64,000 bases of DNA from Pseudomonas libanensis (GTDB taxonomy: Bacteria > Pseudomonadota > Gammaproteobacteria > Pseudomonadales > Pseudomonadaceae). The notes below the pieces were generated by a model, which saw only the letters and a list, made by a program, of their open reading frames with translations, was not told the origin of the DNA and searched no databases. The DNA lies in NCBI RefSeq assembly GCF_001439685.1, contig NZ_JYLH01000006.1, positions 124,001-188,000 of the forward strand, given 5' to 3'. Both the position numbers and the translations under genes were made by a program. Of the stretch, positions 57,876 through 64,000 are shown piece by piece; position 1 is the first letter of the stretch, and each line of letters opens with the position of its first letter.

Positions 57876-59405
57876 ATGCTGCGAGAAAGCCTGGCCGCCG
57901 ACTTGATCGTCGAGTTGCCCAATGCCGTACGGTTCCAGCGCCTGGTCCAGACCCTGCGCGAATATTTCAACAGCGGTGCCGTGGGCTTGCTGCGCCTGGA
58001 TGAAGACAGCCTCAGGCCTGTCGCGACAGTGGGGTTGGTCCACGAAGCGTTGGGGCGCCGATTTGTCATCGCTCAGCATCCTCGACTGGCTGCGATCATG
58101 GCGTCGCGCGAGCCGACGTGGTTCGAGCCTGACAGCCGCCTGCCGGACCCCTACGACGGCTTGCTCGACAATCACGTGGGTGAACCCTTGCCGGTGCATG
58201 ACTGCATGGGTGTGAGCCTTTACGTGGAGGGACGCATCTGGGGCGCCATTACCCTCGATGCGTTGCATGCCGGCACCTTCGACAGCCAGGCGCGGGAGGA
58301 ACTCAAGCGTTGCACCTTGCAGATCGAAGCCGCCGTGCGCGTCACCCGCCTCGAACAGGAAAACCGCAGCTTGCGTTTGTCCCGCAGCGGCCTTCAAGAC
58401 GTGCGCTTGCCCGCCGATGAAGGCGAAATCCTCGGCCAGAGCGAGGCGTTGCACCAGTTGCTCAATGAGCTGGATGTACTGGCCGATTCCGACCTGCCGG
58501 TGTTGCTGTTGGGCGAGACCGGTGTCGGCAAAGAGTTGTTCGCCCGGCGCCTGCATCGTTTGTCGGGGCGCAGCCACAAGCCGCTGATACAGGTCAACTG
58601 CGCCGCCTTGCCGGAATCCTTGGCAGAAAGCGAGTTGTTCGGGCACGTCAAGGGCGCCTTTTCCGGCGCCACCAGTGACCGCGCCGGACGTTTCGATGCG
58701 GCCAATGGCGGCACACTGTTTCTTGATGAAGTCGGTGAGTTGCCGCCAAGCGTGCAGGCCAAGCTGTTGCGCACATTGCAAAACGGCGAGATCCAGCGGC
58801 TGGGGGCGGACAAGCCGTTGCACGTAGATGTACGGATCATCGCCGCGACCAACCGGCACCTGCCCGACAGCATCCGCGATGGCCTGTTCAGGGCTGACCT
58901 GTATCACCGGCTCTCGGTGTACCCGGTGCCGATTCCGCCTCTGCGCGAGCGCGGTAACGATGTGCTGATGCTCGCCGGGCATTTCCTCGAACTCAATCGG
59001 GCACGGCTCGGCTTGCGCGGTTTGCGCTTGTCGCCCGCGGCCGAGCGGGCCTTGCTGGCCTATTCCTGGCCGGGCAATGTGCGCGAACTGGAACATGTGA
59101 TCAGTCGCGCCGCGTTGAAGCAACTCAGCCGCGGCACCAGTCGCGCGCTGATCATGACGCTGGAGGCGCAAATCCTCGATCTTGACAGTGCAATGGGGGC
59201 GTCGGGAATGCTCGTCGAGCGGCCGTTGGAGCTGATGTCTGATGCGCCATTCCAGGCCCTGGGCGCTGCGGTGGATGACTGCCAGCGAGAAAAAATCCTT
59301 CAGGCCCTGAGTCTTTCGGCCCAGAACTGGGCCGGCGCCGCCCGGCTGCTGGAGATCGACCCCAGCAACCTGCACAAACTGGCCCGGCGTCTGGGGTTGA
59401 AATAA
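57876..59405 (+). CDS. norR: NO-responsive sigma-54 activator NorR
   Basis: 509 residues from ATG 57876; GTG 57864 and ATG 57867 are alternatives. The GAF domain (1-175) keeps residues that bind the NO-sensing iron in E. coli NorR: Asp 91 and Asp 94 in PDPYDG, Cys 110 in HDCMG and Asp 128 in TLD. The AAA+ domain has Walker A GETGVGKE (213-220) and GAFSGA (260-265), where most relatives have GAFTGA. The C-terminal HTH is [25 protein letters not shown]. Divergent from dnrN, its probable target. Confidence 0.93.
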   Translation: MLRESLAADLIVELPNAVRFQRLVQTLREYFNSGAVGLLRLDEDSLRPVATVGLVHEALGRRFVIAQHPRLAAIMASREPTWFEPDSRLPDPYDGLLDNHVGEPLPVHDCMGVSLYVEGRIWGAITLDALHAGTFDSQAREELKRCTLQIEAAVRVTRLEQENRSLRLSRSGLQDVRLPADEGEILGQSEALHQLLNELDVLADSDLPVLLLGETGVGKELFARRLHRLSGRSHKPLIQVNCAALPESLAESELFGHVKGAFSGATSDRAGRFDAANGGTLFLDEVGELPPSVQAKLLRTLQNGEIQRLGADKPLHVDVRIIAATNRHLPDSIRDGLFRADLYHRLSVYPVPIPPLRERGNDVLMLAGHFLELNRARLGLRGLRLSPAAERALLAYSWPGNVRELEHVISRAALKQLSRGTSRALIMTLEAQILDLDSAMGASGMLVERPLELMSDAPFQALGAAVDDCQREKILQALSLSAQNWAGAARLLEIDPSNLHKLARRLGLK

Positions 59406-59424
59406 GCCGTGGCGGCGCCGCCTG

Positions 59425-59438
59425 TTGATGGCGATCAA
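59425..59438. promoter_or_regulatory. ANR/DNR box upstream of pdxH
   Basis: TTGATGGCGATCAA matches TTGAT-N4-ATCAA with no mismatch. It begins 20 nt after the norR stop and its centre is about 62 nt before the pdxH ATG, a good distance for class II activation. It places pdxH, and perhaps moaB-moeA, under anaerobic control. Confidence 0.8.
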
Positions 59439-59493
59439 GGTGAGGCCAGCCAGTGGCTTGCACACTGGGCCAAACCCCACGGAGATCACCGTT

Positions 59494-60141
59494 ATGCCAC
59501 TTTCCCTGGCCCAGATGCGCCGTAACTACACCCTCAACGGTCTGCTGGATGAGGCAGCGCCGGACGATCCACTGGCCATGTTCCGCCAATGGCTGCAGCA
59601 AGCGCGTGACACCGAATGCGCGCCTGTCGAAGCCAACAGCATGATGTTGGCAACGGTCGATGGTGACGGGCAACCGCACTGCCGGGTCCTGCTGCTCAAG
59701 GGCTTGAGCGACGATGGCTTCACGTTTTTCGGCAATTACCAGAGCGACAAAGGCCTGCAACTGGCCGCTAACCCGAATGCCGCCATGACGTTTTTCTGGC
59801 CAGGCCTGGAGCGTCAGGTGCGCATTGAAGGTCAGGTATCCAGGCTCGATTCGCAAATCTCGGACGCGTACTTCGACTCCCGCTCAGTGGCCAGCCGCCT
59901 GGGCGCCTGGGCTTCACCACAAAGCCAGCCGCTGGCCAGCCGGGCAGCGCTGGACCTGCGTTTGGCCGAAACCATCAAGCGTTTCGTTGGCCAGGCCGTG
60001 CCGCGACCGCAGCACTGGGGTGGTTACTGCCTGCGCCCGGCACGCCTGGAGTTCTGGCAGGGGCGTGCCGATCGCCTGCATGACCGACTCGACTACCGTC
60101 TACAGAACGGCGAATGGTGTCGCCGCCGCCTGGCGCCTTGA
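59494..60141 (+). CDS. pdxH: Pyridoxine/pyridoxamine 5'-phosphate oxidase
   Basis: 215 residues from ATG 59494 (GGAG 9 nt upstream). The sequence has [24 protein letters not shown], the [20 protein letters not shown] region, [10 protein letters not shown], and the C-terminal [25 protein letters not shown], all PdxH marks. It oxidises pyridoxine or pyridoxamine phosphate to PLP using O2 and FMN. Its position after an ANR/DNR box is odd for an oxygen-using enzyme. moaB follows after 100 nt. Confidence 0.95.
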   Translation: MPLSLAQMRRNYTLNGLLDEAAPDDPLAMFRQWLQQARDTECAPVEANSMMLATVDGDGQPHCRVLLLKGLSDDGFTFFGNYQSDKGLQLAANPNAAMTFFWPGLERQVRIEGQVSRLDSQISDAYFDSRSVASRLGAWASPQSQPLASRAALDLRLAETIKRFVGQAVPRPQHWGGYCLRPARLEFWQGRADRLHDRLDYRLQNGEWCRRRLAP

Positions 60142-60241
60142 GTCTGTATTCGCCCTGTGGAGGTACCTCGTTGGAGGAATAGGCCGGGCGGCGATTCCGG
60201 TTCAGGCTTGGCCAAACCCTCATCTACGGGAAGGCTTTTAT

Positions 60242-60796
60242 ATGGCCCATTTGGCGCAACGCACCTTTGTTCCCCTGCACATCGCCGTGCTGACCATCAG
60301 CGATACGCGCACCTTTGACACCGATACTTCGGGGCAGACCCTGGCAGGCCTGCTGCAGACCGCCGGCCATGTGCTGATCGACCGGGCGCTGGTCAAGGAC
60401 GACATTTATCAGATTCGCGCCATTGTTTCCCGGTGGATCGCCGACCCCCAGGTGCAAGTGGTATTGATGACCGGCGGCACCGGTTTCACCGCGCGCGACA
60501 ACACGCCGCAAGCGGTGCTGCCATTGCTCGACAAACAGGTTGAAGGCTTTGGCGAACTGTTCCGCCAGGTCTCCCTGGCGGAAGTCGGCATGTCCAGCTT
60601 GCAGTCGCGGGCCCTGGCTGGAATGAGCAATGGGGTCTTGGTGTGTTGCGTCCCGGGTTCGCCAGGGGCATGCCGGACAGCCTGGAACATGATCCTGCTG
60701 GAACAGCTGGACAGCCGCACCGGCCCCTGCAATTTCGCCCCGCATTTGAAACTGCAGCCGCAACAAGGCAATGAAGCCTGCGAGACGCGCTCATGA
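60242..60796 (+). CDS. moaB: Molybdenum cofactor biosynthesis protein MoaB
   Basis: 184 residues from ATG 60242, with GGGAAGG upstream. Features are IAVLTISDTRTFDTDTSGQTL, VLMTGGTGFTARDNTPQAV and VCCVPGSPGACRTAW, the MPT-binding MoaB/MogA fold with its TGGTG motif. It adenylylates molybdopterin before Mo insertion by MoeA. The end overlaps moeA by 4 nt. Moco is needed for the dissimilatory nitrate reductase, not encoded here. Confidence 0.94.
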   Translation: MAHLAQRTFVPLHIAVLTISDTRTFDTDTSGQTLAGLLQTAGHVLIDRALVKDDIYQIRAIVSRWIADPQVQVVLMTGGTGFTARDNTPQAVLPLLDKQVEGFGELFRQVSLAEVGMSSLQSRALAGMSNGVLVCCVPGSPGACRTAWNMILLEQLDSRTGPCNFAPHLKLQPQQGNEACETRS

Positions 60797-62028
60797 CCGG
60801 TGGAGTGTGCGACCTCGGTCAGCTGATGCCGGTGGACGAGGCCATCCAGCGTTTGTTGGATCAGGCCCCGACACCCCCGTTGGCGCAAATGATCGGCCTG
60901 GATCAAGCCTTGGGACGAGTGCTGGCAACCGACATTCATTCCCTGGTGAACCTGCCGGCCTGGGACAACAGCGCCATGGACGGCTATGCGCTCCGGGCAG
61001 CCGACCTGCCATCCCAGGGCGGTTACCTGCCCATTGGTGGGCGAATTGCTGCCGGGGATCAAGCCGGCTTGCCGTTGCTCGCCCAGCAGGCGGTGCAGAT
61101 TTTTACCGGCGCGCCATTGCCTGCGGGCGCCGATACAGTGGTGCCGCAAGAGTGCTGCCGGATCGACGGCGAGCGCGTCTGGTTCCCGTCCGTCAGTGCG
61201 GGCGATCACGTGCGCAAGGAGGGTGAAGAGGTTCGCCGTGGGGACCTGTTGCTCAAGGCCGGCAAGCGCCTGCGTGCACAAGAATTGGGCTTGCTGGCTG
61301 GCGCAGGCGTGGCGCGGGTCGCGGTTCATCGACCGTTGCAAGTGTGCTTGCTCAGCAGCGGCAATGAGCTGCGCGAACCGGGCGATGCCTTGGCGCGGGG
61401 GCAGATCTACAACAGCAACCGCTATTGCCTGTCTGCGTTGCTGCGCGGCTGGGGCGTCGAGGTGCACGACTATGGCGTCATGGCAGATGAGTTGGCGGCC
61501 AGCCGCGATGCCTTGAGCCTGGCGTCGTCGGAGTGCGATTTGCTGCTCAGCTCCGGTGGTGTCTCGGTCGGCGAGGAGGACCATCTCAAACGGGCGATCG
61601 AGGAACTGGGTAGCCTGGATTTCTGGCGGCTGGCCATTCAGCCGGGTAAACCCCTGGCCTTTGGTGAAGTCGCCGGCAAACCCTGGATCGGCATGCCGGG
61701 CAATCCTTCGGCGGCACTGATTACCGCGTTGGTGGTCGTGCGGCCGTTCCTGCTCCGGGCGCAGGGCGTCACGGACGTGATGCCTGTGCCATTGGCCGTA
61801 CCAGCCGGGTTCGACTGGTTGCAACGCAACAAACGCCGTCAGTACCTGCGGGCCAGGCTGACGCCTAGTGCCGACGGCCAATTGAGCGTGGCGCTGCACC
61901 CTCAGCAAAGCTCGGCGATGTTGACGGCTGCGTGCTGGGCCGACGGGTTGGCCGTGATCGAGTGCGAGCAGCAAGTGCTCAAGCGCGACACCGTGATGTT
62001 CCTGTCCTTCGCCGACCTGATGCATTGA
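60793..62028 (+). CDS. moeA: Molybdopterin molybdenumtransferase MoeA
   Basis: 411 residues. The sequence has NSAMDGYALRAADL, FTGAPLPAGADTVVPQE, KRLRAQELGLLAGAGV, SGGVSVGEEDHLKRAI and the conserved GNPSAALITALVVVRPF motif. MoeA inserts molybdate into adenylylated molybdopterin. The start overlaps the moaB stop. The ANR/DNR box of ubiU begins 7 nt after the stop. Confidence 0.95.
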   Translation: MTGGVCDLGQLMPVDEAIQRLLDQAPTPPLAQMIGLDQALGRVLATDIHSLVNLPAWDNSAMDGYALRAADLPSQGGYLPIGGRIAAGDQAGLPLLAQQAVQIFTGAPLPAGADTVVPQECCRIDGERVWFPSVSAGDHVRKEGEEVRRGDLLLKAGKRLRAQELGLLAGAGVARVAVHRPLQVCLLSSGNELREPGDALARGQIYNSNRYCLSALLRGWGVEVHDYGVMADELAASRDALSLASSECDLLLSSGGVSVGEEDHLKRAIEELGSLDFWRLAIQPGKPLAFGEVAGKPWIGMPGNPSAALITALVVVRPFLLRAQGVTDVMPVPLAVPAGFDWLQRNKRRQYLRARLTPSADGQLSVALHPQQSSAMLTAACWADGLAVIECEQQVLKRDTVMFLSFADLMH

Positions 62029-62034
62029 TCGCAA

Positions 62035-62048
62035 TTGATTGTCGTCAA
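62035..62048. promoter_or_regulatory. ANR/DNR box upstream of ubiU
   Basis: TTGATTGTCGTCAA fits TTGAT-N4-GTCAA, an accepted ANR/DNR variant. Its centre is about 107 nt before the ubiU ATG and it lies just after moeA. It would link anaerobic ubiquinone synthesis to the same regulon as the nir and nor genes. Confidence 0.72.
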
Positions 62049-62148
62049 GGCCATGGCTGCTGGTCTGGCTAGACTGGCAGCGCCTTTCTGATCGGTGCAC
62101 TACCGATCCCGGGCGAGCGTCAAGACGCGTTTTTCATGAGGATTACCC

Positions 62149-63144
62149 ATGCAACTGGTTTGTCCGGCAGGGAATCTGCCTGCGCTTAAGGCGGCGGTGC
62201 GCGAAGGCGCGGATGCCGTCTATGTCGGTTTTCGCGATGACACCAACGCCCGGCATTTTGCGGGCCTGAATATGGATGACAAGCAGTTCGACGCTGCGGT
62301 CGCCCACATCCGCCAGCATCAACGCAAACTCTACGTCGCGGTGAATACCTATCCGCAACCCAAGGGCTGGGAACGCTGGCAGCGGGCAGTCGACCGGGCT
62401 GCCGATTTCGGCGTGGACGCGCTGATCGCCGCCGATCCCGGGGTGCTCAACTATGCCAGCCAGCGGCACCCGCAACTGGCGTTGCACCTGTCGGTCCAGG
62501 GCTCGGCCACCCACGCTGCGGCGCTGCAGTTTTACGCCCAGCGCTATGGTATCCGGCGTGCGGTGCTGCCACGGGTGCTGTCGTTGGCGCAGGTGCGCCA
62601 GGTCGCCGCCACCAGCCCGGTGCCGATCGAAGTGTTTGGCTTTGGCAGCTTGTGCATCATGGCCGAGGGGCGTTGCCACCTGTCCTCCTACATCACCGGC
62701 GAGTCGCCGAACCTGTGCGGTGTCTGTTCGCCGGCCAAGGCTGTGCGCTGGAGCGAAGACGCCCAAGGCTTGAGTGCGCGGCTCAGCGAAGTACTGATTG
62801 ATCGTTATACCCCTGACGAGCCGGCCGGTTACCCAACGTTGTGCAAGGGCCGCTTCCTGGTCGACGGCAAACGCTTTCATGCACTGGAAGAGCCCACCAG
62901 CCTCGACACCCTCGACCTGCTCCCTGAGCTGAGCGCCATCGGCGTCGAGGCGGTAAAAATCGAAGGCCGCCAACGCAGCCCGGCCTATGTCGAGCAAGTC
63001 ACCCGCGTCTGGCGGGCGGCACTCGATGCCCATCGCGGCTCACCGGGCAGTTTCCAGGTCAAGGCGCAATGGCGCCAGGTGCTGGCTGGTTTGTCCGAAG
63101 GCAGCCAGACCACCCTGGGTGCTTATCATCGATCGTGGCAATGA
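62149..63144 (+). CDS. ubiU: UbiU, U32-peptidase-like protein of O2-independent ubiquinone synthesis
   Basis: 331 residues. The Cys residues that bind the 4Fe-4S cluster in E. coli UbiU are present: Cys 169 and Cys 176 (FGSLCIMAEGRC), Cys 193 (NLCGVC) and Cys 232 (TLCKGR). The fold belongs to the U32 family but the protein works with UbiV in oxygen-independent ring hydroxylation. A P. aeruginosa locus has the order moaB1, moeA1, then ubiU and ubiV, as here. An ANR/DNR box precedes it. Confidence 0.94.
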   Translation: MQLVCPAGNLPALKAAVREGADAVYVGFRDDTNARHFAGLNMDDKQFDAAVAHIRQHQRKLYVAVNTYPQPKGWERWQRAVDRAADFGVDALIAADPGVLNYASQRHPQLALHLSVQGSATHAAALQFYAQRYGIRRAVLPRVLSLAQVRQVAATSPVPIEVFGFGSLCIMAEGRCHLSSYITGESPNLCGVCSPAKAVRWSEDAQGLSARLSEVLIDRYTPDEPAGYPTLCKGRFLVDGKRFHALEEPTSLDTLDLLPELSAIGVEAVKIEGRQRSPAYVEQVTRVWRAALDAHRGSPGSFQVKAQWRQVLAGLSEGSQTTLGAYHRSWQ

Positions 63145-63154
63145 GGGACGAAAC

Positions 63155-64000
63155 ATGCAGCTCAGCCTTGGACCGGTCCTGTTTTATTGGGACAAAGAGC
63201 AACTCAGCAACTTTTACGCCGAGATGTCGGCCTTGCCCCTGGACGTGATTTATCTGGGGGAAACCGTGTGTTCGAAACGTCGGGCTTTTTCACTGGATCA
63301 ATGGCTGGGGCTGGGGCGCGAGTTGCAGGCCTGCAGCCAGGCGCAATTGGTGATCTCCAGCCTGACGCTGATCGAAGCCGCGTCCGAACTTTCCAGCCTG
63401 CGGCGGCTCTGCGACAACGGTCAGTTGCTGGTGGAAGCCAATGACATGGGCGCGGTGCAGTTTCTGGCTGAACGCAAGTTGCCGTTCGTGGGCGGCCCGG
63501 CGCTCAACCTGTACAACGGGCATGCGCTGGCGCAATTGCTCGACTGCGGCATGACCCGTTGGGTACCGCCGGTGGAATGTTCGGCGGCGTTGATCGGCGA
63601 TGTGATCGAGCAGGTTCGCGAGCTCGGCCGTGACGTGCCGCAAGTGGAGATCTTCGCCTATGGGCATTTGCCGTTGGCCTATTCCGCCCGCTGTTTTACC
63701 GCCCGCGCGGAAAATCGGCCGAAGGACGACTGCCAGTTCTGTTGCATCAACTACCCCGATGGTCTGGCGCTGGCCAGCCAGGAAGGGCAGCCGTTGTTCA
63801 CCCTTAACGGCATTCAAACGATGTCGGCGCAGGTGACCAATCTGCTGGCCGATTATTCCGGGTTGGTGGCCTGCGGGGCCGATCTGCTGCGCCTGAGTCC
63901 GCGAGCCCAGGGCATGAACGAGGTGATCGAGGCGTACCAGCGGGTTCGTCTGGGCCAGGCACCGCCGCTGTTCGTCGACGGTTGCAATGGCTACTGGCAT
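63155..64000 (+). CDS. ubiV: UbiV, partner of UbiU (3' end cut by window)
   Basis: From ATG 63155 (GAGGG upstream) the frame is open to the window end, 282 residues. Full-length proteins are about 290-300. Cys 39 (GETVCSKR), Cys 180 (YSARCFTAR), Cys 193 and Cys 197 (DDCQFCCINYP) match the 4Fe-4S ligands of E. coli UbiV. It forms a heterodimer with UbiU for anaerobic ubiquinone synthesis. It lies 10 nt after ubiU. A ubiT gene may follow beyond the edge. Confidence 0.93.
   Translation, partial: MQLSLGPVLFYWDKEQLSNFYAEMSALPLDVIYLGETVCSKRRAFSLDQWLGLGRELQACSQAQLVISSLTLIEAASELSSLRRLCDNGQLLVEANDMGAVQFLAERKLPFVGGPALNLYNGHALAQLLDCGMTRWVPPVECSAALIGDVIEQVRELGRDVPQVEIFAYGHLPLAYSARCFTARAENRPKDDCQFCCINYPDGLALASQEGQPLFTLNGIQTMSAQVTNLLADYSGLVACGADLLRLSPRAQGMNEVIEAYQRVRLGQAPPLFVDGCNGYWH

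Noticed and set aside
57840..59489. 549-codon reverse frame opposite norR
   Set aside because: norR has all expected domains on the other strand. The reverse frame shows no motifs and spans the dnrN-norR control region.
60409..62100. 563-codon reverse frame opposite moaB and moeA
   Set aside because: It is a mirror of two well-supported genes, with low-complexity Gln/His/Arg-rich text and no known domain.

Overview
The window reads as chromosomal DNA of a denitrifying Pseudomonas, most likely of the fluorescens group. The codon use, the Pseudomonas-style nir/nor gene order, the REP-like intergenic repeats and the T6SS layout all point that way. No rRNA, tRNA, CRISPR array or complete insertion sequence was found.

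1-18.4 kb: part of a type VI secretion system laid out like the P. aeruginosa HSI-3 locus. tssK (cut by the window edge) and tssJ face left. A TPR lipoprotein gene, tssB, tssC, hcp, tssE, tssF, tssG, clpV and vgrG face right. The vgrG is followed by a tightly overlapping cargo module: a DUF4123 adaptor, a DUF3304-like lipoprotein (candidate immunity protein) and a DUF2235/Tle1-like protein in which the usual Ser and His catalytic positions are replaced. A decayed, internally deleted vgrG copy closes the region. tssA, tssL and tssM are not in the window.

18.4-25.1 kb: a PAS-GGDEF diguanylate cyclase converges on a three-gene operon of an AraC-type response regulator, a 7TMR-DISM hybrid histidine kinase and a TonB-dependent receptor, packed with 1-nt junctions.

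25.1-36.4 kb: an accessory catabolic region. It holds an MFS carrier, three LysR regulators, three intact RraA/HMG-aldolase-fold genes plus a decayed fourth, a class I aminotransferase, a zinc-independent MDR oxidoreductase, an alpha/beta hydrolase and an SDR remnant. The substrate is not evident.

36.4-64 kb: an anaerobic-respiration supercluster. It contains a HemN-like protein without the radical-SAM cysteines coupled to a true hemN, the heme d1 and nitrite reductase operon nirSMCFDLGHJE (no nirN), nirQOP, norCB and norD, dnrP, dnr, nnrS, a small membrane protein, dnrN (ytfE-like), norR, pdxH, moaB, moeA, ubiU and ubiV (cut by the edge). Five near-perfect ANR/DNR boxes (TTGAY-N4-RTCAA) lie before the hemN pair, between nirS and nirQ, before norC, before pdxH and before ubiU. 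The dnrN-norR gap carries a sigma-54 promoter and two GGT-N7-ACC NorR sites. The genes together reduce nitrite to N2O, make heme, heme d1, molybdenum cofactor and anaerobic ubiquinone, and respond to NO. An 880-bp concentric palindrome of repeats separates nirP from norC.
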